64,000 bases of DNA, taken from assembly GCF_963517015.1 (NCBI RefSeq), contig NZ_CAUQDV010000002.1, forward strand, positions 496,001-560,000, given 5' to 3'. This DNA is from an uncultured Devosia sp. (lineage in GTDB: Bacteria > Pseudomonadota > Alphaproteobacteria > Rhizobiales > Devosiaceae). The first letter of the stretch is position 1; the number at the start of each line of letters is the position of its first letter. Below, in pieces: positions 7,841-15,726 of this stretch. The notes below the pieces were generated by a model. It saw only the letters and a program-made list of their open reading frames with translations, was not told where the DNA came from and made no database searches. The position numbers and the translations under genes were made by a program.

Positions 7841-9328
7841 ATGGGTAAGTTCATTCTGGCGATCGACCAGGGCACGACATCGACGCGGGCGATCGTGTTC
7901 GACGAGAAACGCGCCATCAAGGGTGTGGGCCAGAAAGAATTCAAGCAGCATTTTCCGCAGGATGGCTGGGTGGAGCATGACCCGGAGGAAATCTGGGAAT
8001 CCGTGGTCTGGTCGATCCGGACAGCGCTGAAAGAGGCGGGTGTCGAGGGCAAGGATATTGCCGCGATCGGCATCACCAACCAGCGCGAAACGACCCTGAT
8101 CTGGGACCGGGAGAGTGGCAAGCCGATCCACAATGCCATTGTCTGGCAGGATCGGCGGACGGCGGCATACTGTGCCAAGCTCAAGAAGGCGGGCCATGAG
8201 AAGCTGGTGACCAAGCGGACCGGGCTGCTGCTCGACCCCTATTTTTCCGGCACCAAGGTCAGGTGGCTGCTGGACAATGTGAAGGGTGCGCGCAAGCGCG
8301 CCGAGAAGGGTGAACTGGCCTTTGGCACGGTTGATAGTTTCCTGATCTGGCGGCTGACGGGCGGCAAGGCGCATGTGACCGACGCGACCAATGCCGGGCG
8401 CACGCTGCTGTTCGATATCGGCCGCAACCAGTGGGACAAGGACATGCTGGCGCTGTTCGATGTGCCAGCGGCGCTGCTGCCCGCGGTCAAGGATTGCGCC
8501 GATGATTTCGGGGTGACCGAGGAGAGCCTGTTTGGCGCAGCGATCCCGATCCTGGGTGTGGCGGGTGACCAGCATGCGGCGACGATCGGCCAGGCCTGCT
8601 TTACGCCGGGCATGCTGAAATCGACCTATGGCACGGGGTGTTTCGCGCTGCTCAATACCGGCGCGGAGATGGTGCGCAGCAAGAACCGGCTGCTGACGAC
8701 CATAGCCTATCGGCTCGACGGCAAGACCAGCTATGCGCTGGAAGGCTCGATCTTCATTGCCGGGGCGGCGGTGCAGTGGATCCGAGACGGGTTGAAGCTG
8801 GTCAACAGCGCCAGCGAAACGGGTGCCCTGGCGGAGAGCGCCGACCCGAGCCAGAATGTGTATATGGTGCCAGCCTTCGTGGGGCTGGGGGCCCCGTGGT
8901 GGGATGCGGAAGCGCGTGGAGCCATCTATGGGCTGACGCGCAATTCGGGGCCTGCAGAAATCGCCAAGGCGGCGCTGGAGGCGGTCTGCTACCAGACGCG
9001 CGACCTGCTGGACGCCATGCACAAGGACTGGAAGGACTCCGGCGACACGGTGCTCCGCGTCGACGGCGGCATGGTGGCTTCGGACTGGACCATGCAGTGC
9101 CTCGCCGATGTGCTGGATGCGCCGGTGGACCGGCCGGTGATCCTCGAAACGACCGCGCTTGGCGCGGCATGGCTTGCTGGATCGCGGGCGGGCGTGTGGC
9201 CGGGGATGGACGAGTTTGCGCAGAGCTGGGAGCGCGACGCGCAGTTCACGCCGAAAATGGATGCGGCTGAGCGCAAGCGGAAGATCAAGGGCTGGGATGC
9301 GGCGGTGCGGCGGACGCTGAGCGCGTAA
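7841..9328 (+). CDS. glpK: Glycerol kinase
   Basis: 495 residues starting MGKFILAIDQGTTSTRAIVFD, the FGGY-kinase phosphate-binding loop. Other signatures are TNQRETTLIWD, NAIVWQDRRT, GVAGDQHAATIGQACF and ALEAVCYQTRDLLDAM. It phosphorylates glycerol with ATP to give the substrate of GlpD. ATG 7841 was chosen because conservation begins there; an in-frame start at 7790 would translate through the hairpin repeats. The gap of 218 bases to glpD is filled with palindromic repeats, so co-transcription is possible but not obvious. Confidence 0.96.
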   Translation: MGKFILAIDQGTTSTRAIVFDEKRAIKGVGQKEFKQHFPQDGWVEHDPEEIWESVVWSIRTALKEAGVEGKDIAAIGITNQRETTLIWDRESGKPIHNAIVWQDRRTAAYCAKLKKAGHEKLVTKRTGLLLDPYFSGTKVRWLLDNVKGARKRAEKGELAFGTVDSFLIWRLTGGKAHVTDATNAGRTLLFDIGRNQWDKDMLALFDVPAALLPAVKDCADDFGVTEESLFGAAIPILGVAGDQHAATIGQACFTPGMLKSTYGTGCFALLNTGAEMVRSKNRLLTTIAYRLDGKTSYALEGSIFIAGAAVQWIRDGLKLVNSASETGALAESADPSQNVYMVPAFVGLGAPWWDAEARGAIYGLTRNSGPAEIAKAALEAVCYQTRDLLDAMHKDWKDSGDTVLRVDGGMVASDWTMQCLADVLDAPVDRPVILETTALGAAWLAGSRAGVWPGMDEFAQSWERDAQFTPKMDAAERKRKIKGWDAAVRRTLSA

Positions 9329-9351
9329 AGCGAAGAGGATTCTTTGTCGGA

Positions 9352-9388
9352 TACCCCCACCTAACCTCCCCCTGATAGGGGGAGGGAC
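9352..9388 (+). repeat. REP-like palindromic repeat, copy 2
   Basis: TACCCCCACCTAACCTCCCCCTGATAGGGGGAGGGAC unit, matching copy 1 at 3307 with few changes. It lies 65 bases from the insertion sequence, in inverted orientation relative to the copy that the element interrupts. Confidence 0.8.
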
Positions 9389-9469
9389 TTGGCCGGTGGA
9401 TGTCATACATCTTTGCCCAGAACTGGGTCTGTCCCTCCCCCTTTTCAGGGGGAGCGACTGTCTTGCCGG

Positions 9470-10398
9470 TCAAGCGTTTTGCCATGGTGTTTTGTCCCTG
9501 ATGATGGCGTTGAGGATGGTGAGAAGCTTTCTGGCAGCTGCGATCAGGGCGAGCCTTTTGGGTTTGCCGGCGCTTATCAGGCGCTCGTAGAAGGCCCTGA
9601 GCACGCTATTGTGGCGTGATGCGACCATGGCGCCCATGAACAGCGCCGCTCGTGGTGCGGTTCTGCCGCCGGCAATGAAGCTCTTGCCGCGCCATTGGCC
9701 CGATTGCCGGGTAAAGGGTGCCAGGCCGGCCAGGGCGGCAATGGCACGGCGATCCAACTGCCCAAGTTCAGGCAGATCAGCCAGCAGGCTGCGCGCGATC
9801 TTGTCACCAATGCCCGGAACCGAGGCGAGCAGGTCCTGCTTTTCTCGCCAGAGCGAGCTTTGCTCGATGAGGCCGCTAAGGTCTTTGTCGAGCTTGGCCA
9901 GTTCGGCATTGAGAACGGCGATGATCCGCACCACGCTCAGTCTGACCTTGCCAGGCGGCAGCCTGCCAAGCCGGTTCTTCTCCGCCACCAGCATGCCTAC
10001 CAACTGGCGCCGTCGCGCCATCAACTCGGCCAGCACCGCTGTGTCTTCATCCTTGAGCCGATGCGGCACCGGCTCTGTGGCGGCCACGAACAGGGCGATG
10101 ATGCGGGCGTCGATGGCGTCGGTCTTGGCGCGTGTACCACAGCCCTGGCATAGTGCCGGACCTGGGCGGGATTGATTACAACGACCGGCAATCCTGCGTC
10201 CGCCAGGCAGGCCGCCGCCAGCTTCTCATAACCGCCCGTCGCCTCCATGCCGATACAATCGGGCTTGAGGGCGCCAAGCTGCTCCACCAGCCCAATCAGG
10301 CTGGCCTCGTCATTGTCCAGGCTGAGCATGACCCCGCTGGGATGCACATACACATCCAGCCGCTTCTTGCTCACATCGATACCAACGGTGATCTCCAT
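9470..10398 (-). pseudogene. IS110-family transposase, frameshifted
   Basis: The N-terminal part starts at ATG 10398 (GGAAGGGACGAG upstream) with MEITVGIDVSKKRLDVYV, carrying the first Asp of the RuvC-like DEDD domain; GMEATGGYE supplies the Glu. After HYARA the frame breaks near 10136-10140. In the next frame the expected GTRAKTDAIDARIIALF continues into the C-terminal Transposase_20 domain (LLASVPGIGDKIARSLLADL, then FTRQSGQWRGKSFIAGGR) to the stop at 9470. One missing base, probably a G in GTGG(G)TACA, restores a single frame of about 310 residues. This is read as a disabling deletion; a sequencing error is the alternative. Confidence 0.88.
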
Positions 10399-10577
10399 CT
10401 CGTCCCTTCCTTGCGCAAGCGGGCTCGCAACGCGGCCCAAGCGACTGTTCGGGATCGATGGATCAAGGCGCAGCGGAACACTCTCCCCCGCGGGCTCGAT
10501 CACCCAGGCTAGGTTCGTCCTGCTGCGCCTCACCGCACCTGATGATCGGTCAACGCGCGGCAACGTCAAGTTACAAG
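10399..10577 (-). ncRNA. Putative IS110 bridge RNA
   Basis: The 179-base noncoding left end shows the plan of an IS110 bridge RNA. A 9-bp stem (10522-10530 with 10466-10474) encloses a target loop. Within it, 10506-10514 equals the left flank of the insertion site at 8 of 9 bases (ACCTAGCCT against ACCTATCCT), and 10481-10487 is complementary to the right flank (GGGGGAG to CTCCCCC). A following donor loop holds ACAGTCGCT (10440-10448), identical to the element's right end at 9453-9461, and GTTGCGAG (10424-10431), able to pair with the left end CTTGTAAC at 10570-10577 with two G-T wobbles. Order and polarity match those known for IS621. Transcription is not shown by sequence. Confidence 0.75.
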
Positions 10578-10599
10578 GATAGGTGGGGGTACTCTTCCC

Positions 10600-11109
10600 T
10601 TAGCCGTAAACCCGCCAGGCGTCGTAGCTGCCGCCGGCGATCATGGCCCAGTAGAGCTTGCCCCCATCGCCTCGGGCGGCGGCGAGGCCGAATTCGACGA
10701 AGCGTGTGCTGAGCAGCGTGTTGCGGTGGCCGGATGAGTTCATCCAGCCACCAATGACGCCTTCGAGATTGGTGTAGCCCTTGCCGACATTTTCGCCCAC
10801 GGCGCCGAGATAGCCGGCTTCGGTGACGCGCTGGCGCAGGGTGACGCCCAGATCGTGGCTCATGGTATTTTTCTGCGCCATCAGGCGCGCCTGTGAACGG
10901 GCGGCGGATTCGAGGCGGGTGTTATAGGTCCAGGCTGGGGCGCCATTGGCCTGGCGCACGGCATTGATGGCGACCAGGATTTCGTCGTCGCTGAGGGTTT
11001 CCGGCGAACTGGCTGCCGATTTGGGCAGGACGGGCATGGTGGTGGAACAGGCTGCCAGCAGGGAGGCGGCGCCCAGCATGATGAGACTACGGCGGGTGAC
11101 AGATGTCAT
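10600..11109 (-). CDS. CAP/SCP-domain lipoprotein
   Basis: 169 residues. The N-terminus (MTSVTRRSLIMLGAASLLAAC) is a lipoprotein signal with lipobox LLAAC, so the mature protein should be anchored by its Cys. The rest is a CAP (SCP/PR-1) domain: LVAINAVRQANGAPAWTYNTRLESAA, SHDLGVTLRQRVTEAGY, GENVGKG and WMNSSGHRNTLLSTRFVEFGLA, with the usual His, Glu and HRNxL elements. Bacterial CAP proteins are secreted or envelope-bound and of varied function. Its start at 11109 is divergent from the EamA-like gene. Confidence 0.9.
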   Translation of the reverse strand: MTSVTRRSLIMLGAASLLAACSTTMPVLPKSAASSPETLSDDEILVAINAVRQANGAPAWTYNTRLESAARSQARLMAQKNTMSHDLGVTLRQRVTEAGYLGAVGENVGKGYTNLEGVIGGWMNSSGHRNTLLSTRFVEFGLAAARGDGGKLYWAMIAGGSYDAWRVYG

Positions 11110-11184
11110 GGGGCGATTCCGTTGGGCACTGTTGTTGTGTAGAGCCATTGGGACGATTGTGAATCGAGGCGGGTGGCAAGGCAA

Positions 11185-11619
11185 ATGAAGATCGTGTGGG
11201 ACAGCTGGCAGTTCTGGGCATTGTTGTCGGCGGGCTTTGCCGCGCTGACCGCCATCTTCGCCAAGGTGGGTATAGAAAACATCAATTCGGACTTCGCAAC
11301 GCTGATCCGGACCGTGGTGATCCTGCTGGTGCTGGGCGGGATCGTCGCGGCGACGGGGCAGTTCCAGCCGATCGACAGCATTGCCAGCAAAACGTGGTTG
11401 TTCCTGGTGCTGTCGGGCCTTGCCACCGGCGCGTCGTGGCTGGCCTATTTCCGCGCCCTCAAGATCGGTCAGGCGGCGCAGGTGGCGCCGGTCGACAAGC
11501 TGAGCGTGGTGTTGGTGGCGGTGTTCGGCGTCATGTTTCTGGGCGAAAAGCTGACCCTGCCCAATTGGCTGGGCGTGGCCATGATCATGGGCGGGGCTGT
11601 TCTGGTGGCCTGGCGGTAG
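11185..11619 (+). CDS. Short EamA-family (COG2510-like) membrane transporter
   Basis: A 144-residue integral membrane protein with about five membrane segments. It corresponds to one half of a usual ten-helix EamA transporter: ALLSAGFAALTAIFAKVGIENI at the N-terminus, LATGASWLAYFRALKIGQAAQVAPVDKLSVV, and a final NWLGVAMIMGGAVLVAWR. Such half-size proteins (about 140 residues) exist as a distinct group and probably work as dimers. ATG 11185 was preferred over an in-frame GTG at 11173, as it begins the conserved part. Substrate unknown. Confidence 0.85.
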   Translation: MKIVWDSWQFWALLSAGFAALTAIFAKVGIENINSDFATLIRTVVILLVLGGIVAATGQFQPIDSIASKTWLFLVLSGLATGASWLAYFRALKIGQAAQVAPVDKLSVVLVAVFGVMFLGEKLTLPNWLGVAMIMGGAVLVAWR

Positions 11620-11645
11620 TTGTCTTTTGCGTTCCTTCAAACGCT

Positions 11646-12533
11646 CTAGGCCTGGTCATAGGCGCTGAGCAGATGCGGCAGGCAGGCGAGCTGGCCAGTG
11701 ATGGGCCTTTCATCCGCCAGGTCCCAGCAGGCCGAGAGCGCGGCATGGGCGGCGGCCCAGCCGAGGATGCGCTTGCGCGGATAGTTCAGGCGCTCCGAGA
11801 GGATATCGGCGCGGGTCGCGATGCGGCGCGGATCGGCGGCGATATGGTCGGCACGCTCGGGATTGATGAAGACATTGGCGAGTTCGTAGCTCGGATCGCC
11901 GAGCAGACCCTTGGGATCGATGGCGAGCCAGCCACGATCAGAGCTCAGGATATTGTCGTGATGCAGATCGCCGTGCAGCGGGATTTGCGCGCTGGGGCGA
12001 TCGAAGAGTTTGAGCGCAATGCCGCTGGCGCGGGCATAGAGATCGCGCGCCGTGTGCGGCCAGGCGCGGACATCGGTATCGAAGAGGCCCTGGAAATGTT
12101 CGCGCAGGGGCAGCAGGATTTCTGGCGCATCGGCCCGCGGCCGGTGAAGATTTGCAACGAGGGTTGCGATGGCTATGGTCGCCTCGTCATCCTTGCCGGC
12201 GCGCACGGGATCGCCCAGCGTGCCGCCATCGAGCCATTCCATGAAGAGCGTGTCGCCATGGGTATCGAAGACGGTGGCAGCGCCCTCCCCGCCATACCAG
12301 TTGAGCAGCATGGAGCCGCGGCGTTCATCCATGGCCGATGCGGGTTTGAGGATTTTTAACGCCGCAAAATTGCGGCCGTTCTGCTCGACGCGAAAAATCC
12401 AGCTCGTGCGCGTTTCGGCGACGGGCGTGGACTTGGTGAGCGACCAGCGGATCAGGGCGCGGCTGAGCGCGGTTTCGACGGGCGACTGATTCATGACGTC
12501 CATTAGAGCAGAAGCCGCGCTTTGTTTCGACAT
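11646..12533 (-). CDS. APH(6)/hydroxyurea phosphotransferase-like small-molecule kinase
   Basis: 295 residues with the aminoglycoside-phosphotransferase fold. The catalytic loop LHGDLHHDNIL contains the Asp and Asn, followed by the metal-binding AIDPKGLLGDPSYELANVF; LFMEWLDGG is the hinge region and AALKILKP the lysine strand. IDPKG(L)xGD is specific to the StrB/hydroxyurea phosphotransferase group, which phosphorylates streptomycin-type aminoglycosides in resistance strains. Chromosomal relatives often have other or unknown substrates, so resistance should not be assumed. The gene ends close to the convergent EamA-like gene and has no mobile elements of its own. Confidence 0.85.
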   Translation of the reverse strand: MSKQSAASALMDVMNQSPVETALSRALIRWSLTKSTPVAETRTSWIFRVEQNGRNFAALKILKPASAMDERRGSMLLNWYGGEGAATVFDTHGDTLFMEWLDGGTLGDPVRAGKDDEATIAIATLVANLHRPRADAPEILLPLREHFQGLFDTDVRAWPHTARDLYARASGIALKLFDRPSAQIPLHGDLHHDNILSSDRGWLAIDPKGLLGDPSYELANVFINPERADHIAADPRRIATRADILSERLNYPRKRILGWAAAHAALSACWDLADERPITGQLACLPHLLSAYDQA

Positions 12534-12699
12534 AAGCCCGCATGTGGCCGGTAAACTTGATGAAATGGTGGCAGTAACGAAACAGAAAGCCTGTTGCTTG
12601 GGATTGTCGAAACCTTAACCGCAGGAAGGTTTTACGATGCAAGGCTTCGTTACTTTCAGTCATGCAAGGTGGCGTCACTGAAACGCGGAGCTCCGTGCG

Positions 12700-12876
12700 A
12701 TGACCCACCAGCCCTATGATAGAAGCCGCGAGACCACGCGCTTTTCCGATATCATTGCGCGCAACGAGACCCATGTGCCCCTGGGCAAGCAGGTGCTCAA
12801 CGGTCTCGGAGGCATGGTGGCGCTGTTTATCATCGGGGTGATGATCGTGCTCGTCGTCTTGTGGAAGTCGCCCTAA
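12700..12876 (+). CDS. Small single-pass membrane protein
   Basis: 58 residues. A polar N-terminal half (about residues 1-34, with several Arg and Asp) precedes one membrane helix, MVALFIIGVMIVLVVLW (about residues 39-55). The C-terminus is short and basic. The stop overlaps the stop of the convergent 2TM gene by four bases. No family is recognised; the overlap, membrane helix and codon use support a real gene. Confidence 0.6.
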   Translation: MTHQPYDRSRETTRFSDIIARNETHVPLGKQVLNGLGGMVALFIIGVMIVLVVLWKSP

Positions 12877-13061
12877 GTCTTTCGGGCGCCGAAGAACCAG
12901 TGGGCCAGCAGGCCTATGCCCCAGCCGAGCAGGACCCAGGGAAACCAGTAATAGCCACCGGTCCACAGGTTGATGATGATCAGGACGATCATCACGGGCA
13001 CAAAGACCATGGCGTGGATGCGGAAACCTTGCTGCCGATCGGCAGGCGACAGATCCTTCAT
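12873..13061 (-). CDS. 2TM-domain small membrane protein
   Basis: 62 residues with two membrane helices: AMVFVPVMIVLIIINLWTGG and FPWVLLGWGIGLLAHWFFG. The sequence H..VF..V...L..IN..TGGYYWFPWVLLGWGIGL matches the 2TM domain pattern, found alone or fused to sensor kinases of the LytS type. Molecular role unknown. Confidence 0.8.
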   Translation of the reverse strand: MKDLSPADRQQGFRIHAMVFVPVMIVLIIINLWTGGYYWFPWVLLGWGIGLLAHWFFGARKT

Positions 13062-13213
13062 GACGTTCTCCCGAATGCGTCGGAGCAGTTCACGGAAACG
13101 CAGGACAGACAGAACACGCAGACCCTCGATCTGCGCGTTCAGAATAGCATTTTTCGCCGGTTTTCCGCCAGTATGGCTAACTGACTGACAGCGCTCAAAA
13201 GCTGCCTGGACTG

Positions 13214-14617
13214 TCAGAGGCGATATGCGTCCTTGGCGGACTGGTAGCTCAGGTGCTTTGCCACATCGCGGGCTGTCGACTTGCTGATGCGGTTTTCACC
13301 GACCCAAGTTGCGAGGAAGTGGCAGACTTCGCGGCGCCAGACTTCGTGGCGGGCTGGGATGGAGAGCAGAGCGCGGGTGTCGTCGTTGAAGCCGGCGAGA
13401 TTATAGAAGCCGGCGGTTTCGACGACCTGATCGAGATAGCGGCGGATGCCCTGCGGGCTGTCGTGGAACCACCAGGGCGGTCCGATCATCAGCGATGGCC
13501 AGAAGCCGGCCATGGGCGCCAGTTCGCGGGCATAGTTGCTTTCGTCGAGGGTGAAGGCGATGAGCCGCAGATTGGGCTCGTTGCCGAAGCGGGCGAGCAG
13601 CGGCTGAAGACCATCGACATAGTCGACGCGGCTGGGGATGTCGGCGCCGAGATCGGTGCCGCGCTCGGCGAGGAGCTGCGGATCGGTATTGCGGCGGGCG
13701 CCGGCATGGATCTGCATGACGAGACCGTCCTCAACTGAGAGGCCAGCCATTTCGGTCATCATCTGGGCGCGGAACAGGTCTGCGTCCTCGCCACTATATT
13801 GGCCGGTCAGCAGGCGATCGAGCAGGGCCTGCTTTTCAATCGGGGCGAGGTCGGCGGTCTGGGCGGTGGGGATGCCATGGTCGGTGGCGACGGCGCCGAA
13901 GCGACGGAAGTATTCACGCCGGTTGCGATGCGCATCGAGCAGGCCACTCCAGCGGGTGATGTCCTCGCCGGTGATTTCGGCGAGCTGCTTGATGCGGTCG
14001 AGCCAGCCTGCGCGTTCGGGATTGGTCACATCGTCCGGGCGATAGGTGGTGCGAACGCGGCCGAGATAGCCGTCGGCTTCCATGGACTGATGGTGCGGCA
14101 GCTGGTCGAGGGCAAACTCGGTGGTGGTGATGACCTCAACCTTGGCCTTGTCGAGCAGGGCGCGGGGCAGAAGCTCGGGGGTGGCGAGGGCCTTGTCGAT
14201 GGTGTCGTAGATGGCGTCGGCCGTTTCAGGCGACAGCTCATCGGTGATGCCGAAGGCCCAATCAAGGGAGTGATCGATCCAGGTCTTGGAGGGTGTGCCG
14301 GCAAAGAGGTGGTAGTTGGCGGCAAAGAGCTGCCAGGCCGCCCTGCCCTCGGCCACCGGCTTGCCGTCCTTGCGCGGCACGCCGAGATCGTCATAGCTCA
14401 GGCCCCGGCTGCGCAGCATGCGCAGAACGTAGTGATCGGGCGTGAGGAAGAGCGCGGCGGGATTGGAGAAGCGCCCATTGCTCGCGAACCAGGCCGGATC
14501 GGTATGGCCATGCGGGCAGATCAACGGCAGGTCGCGCACTTCGGGATAGAGTTCGCGCGCGATGGAGCGGGCGGGCTCGGCGGCGGGAAACAGGCGGTCT
14601 GGATGAAGATGGGTCAT
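13214..14617 (-). CDS. uxaC: Uronate isomerase (glucuronate isomerase)
   Basis: 467 residues, the usual size of UxaC. It starts MTHLHPDRLFPAAEPARSIAREL, with ICPHGHTDPAWFA giving the metal-binding HxH, and later ADGYLGRVRTTYRPDDV, MQIHAGARRNTD and AGFNDDTRALLSIPARHEVWRRE, all characteristic. It isomerises D-glucuronate to fructuronate, or galacturonate to tagaturonate, the first step of hexuronate breakdown. ATG 14617 was chosen by homology to the usual start. No uxuA/uxuB or kdg genes are adjacent, so this is an isolated step here. Confidence 0.95.
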   Translation of the reverse strand: MTHLHPDRLFPAAEPARSIARELYPEVRDLPLICPHGHTDPAWFASNGRFSNPAALFLTPDHYVLRMLRSRGLSYDDLGVPRKDGKPVAEGRAAWQLFAANYHLFAGTPSKTWIDHSLDWAFGITDELSPETADAIYDTIDKALATPELLPRALLDKAKVEVITTTEFALDQLPHHQSMEADGYLGRVRTTYRPDDVTNPERAGWLDRIKQLAEITGEDITRWSGLLDAHRNRREYFRRFGAVATDHGIPTAQTADLAPIEKQALLDRLLTGQYSGEDADLFRAQMMTEMAGLSVEDGLVMQIHAGARRNTDPQLLAERGTDLGADIPSRVDYVDGLQPLLARFGNEPNLRLIAFTLDESNYARELAPMAGFWPSLMIGPPWWFHDSPQGIRRYLDQVVETAGFYNLAGFNDDTRALLSIPARHEVWRREVCHFLATWVGENRISKSTARDVAKHLSYQSAKDAYRL

Positions 14618-14833
14618 GGGGACTTTCTGCCATGACGCCGAAAATAGTGCAATCATCTTCCATACAAGATTCAACGTGTCGGATTTTATGTAAATTAACC
14701 GCGAATCCAGGATGGCGTTCGCCCACTCCCGAGACGGGGTTAGGCTTCATCCAGCGGGTAAGAAACAGCGCAAGGCGGCTGCCCAGAGTTCTGTCAAAGT
14801 TCAAGATTTGACTGGCAATTGTGGGGCGAGGCA

Positions 14834-14998
14834 ATGACGCATCTGGATACAGACGAAGACATTGGCGTGCGGTTGGCGCGGCAGAACGCGCGGCGCGGCG
14901 GGCATGTGCAAAATGCACAGGTAATGCTGGCGGCGGCGGGGATCGCCGCTTTCGGCATCGTGGCCGTGGCCACCGCCATGCTGACCACGATCCTTTAG
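14834..14998 (+). CDS. Small membrane protein, hypothetical
   Basis: 54 residues: an acidic then Arg-rich N-terminal part (MTHLDTDEDIGVRLARQNAR), followed by one membrane helix (MLAAAGIAAFGIVAVATAML, about residues 31-50). GGGGCGAG lies shortly before the ATG. It ends 53 bases before the response regulator gene and could be its leading gene. No known family recognised. Confidence 0.55.
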   Translation: MTHLDTDEDIGVRLARQNARRGGHVQNAQVMLAAAGIAAFGIVAVATAMLTTIL

Positions 14999-15051
14999 AC
15001 AGCGCGGGTGTAAATCCTTATGGTGCCGCCGGGGAATGAAACCGGCGACCA

Positions 15052-15726
15052 ATGCGCATACTGCTTGTCGAAGATAATGAAGACCTGGGCGAGGCGCTGG
15101 AAAAGCGCCTGCGCAGCGCCGGCCATTCGGTGGAATGGGTCAAGGACGGCAATGACGTCGTGCCAGCCGCCGAGGGGCAGGATTTCGATGCGGTGGCGCT
15201 CGACCTGATGCTGCCCAATCGCGACGGCATCGGACTGATCGCCGAATTGCGCCGCCGCAAGTTCAATGCACCGATCCTCGTCATTACTGCGCGTTCGGAA
15301 ATCGACGACAAGGTAAGCTTGCTCGACCTCGGCGCGGATGACTATCTGGTCAAGCCGTTCGACCTGCGCGAACTGGAAGCGCGGTTGCGGGCACTGATCC
15401 GCCGGACGGGCGGGCAAACGACGAGCACGCTCAGCGCCGGCAATCTGGAAATGGACCTGGCCGGGCTCAATGCCAGCGTGGGCGGCAAATCGCTGGAGCT
15501 GGGGCGGCGCGAATTCCGGCTGCTGGAAATTCTCGTCACCAATGCCGGCAAGGTGGTGCCCAAGGAGCGGCTGATGAACCAGCTGTTCAATTTCGACGAA
15601 GCCGTCTCGGTCAATGCGCTGGAGCTGCATATTTCGCGGCTGCGCAAGAAGCTGGAAGCAGCAAACGTGGAAATCGGCACCGTGCGCGGCGTCGGCTACG
15701 TGGTTCGCACACCCAATGGCGGCTAA
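15052..15726 (+). CDS. OmpR/TctD-type response regulator
   Basis: 224 residues. Receiver domain: acidic residues E7-D8, phosphoacceptor D51 in ALDLMLPNRDG, T/S switch in VITARS and K101 in DDYLVKPFD. The C-terminal winged helix (about 125-220) includes LELGRREFRLLEILVTNAGKVV and VNALELHISRLRKKLE, typical of OmpR/PhoB DNA-binding domains. Its last codons overlap the start of the kinase gene, so the two form a two-component pair. Location opposite tctABC and similarity to TctD-type regulators suggest, but do not prove, control of carboxylate uptake. Confidence 0.92.
   Translation: MRILLVEDNEDLGEALEKRLRSAGHSVEWVKDGNDVVPAAEGQDFDAVALDLMLPNRDGIGLIAELRRRKFNAPILVITARSEIDDKVSLLDLGADDYLVKPFDLRELEARLRALIRRTGGQTTSTLSAGNLEMDLAGLNASVGGKSLELGRREFRLLEILVTNAGKVVPKERLMNQLFNFDEAVSVNALELHISRLRKKLEAANVEIGTVRGVGYVVRTPNGG

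Larger units (their letters stand above)
9453..10577 (-). mobile_element. IS110-family insertion sequence inserted in a REP-like palindrome
   Basis: The limits are deduced from the repeat it splits. Read on the minus strand, TACCCCCACCTATCCT ends at 10576 and CTCCCCCTGAAAAGGGGGAG resumes at 9454. Joining them at the shared dinucleotide CT (10577-10576 and 9454-9453) rebuilds the REP unit seen intact at 3307 and 9352. The element is about 1123 bp with no terminal inverted repeats, as expected for the IS110 group, and CT is the core dinucleotide known for the relative IS621. Layout: about 180 bases of noncoding left end, transposase, then only 15 bases of right end. The transposase gene carries a frameshift, so this copy is probably immobile unless helped in trans. 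Confidence 0.85.

Noticed and set aside
10130..10142. Programmed ribosomal frameshifting in the IS110 transposase
   Set aside because: IS110-family transposases are normally one frame, and no slippery heptamer or downstream stem was seen; a base loss explains the data.
1623..12533. Resistance island (beta-lactamase, EamA-like permease, APH-like kinase)
   Set aside because: The genes are far apart, interleaved with housekeeping genes, of the same base composition, and the lone insertion sequence does not flank them.
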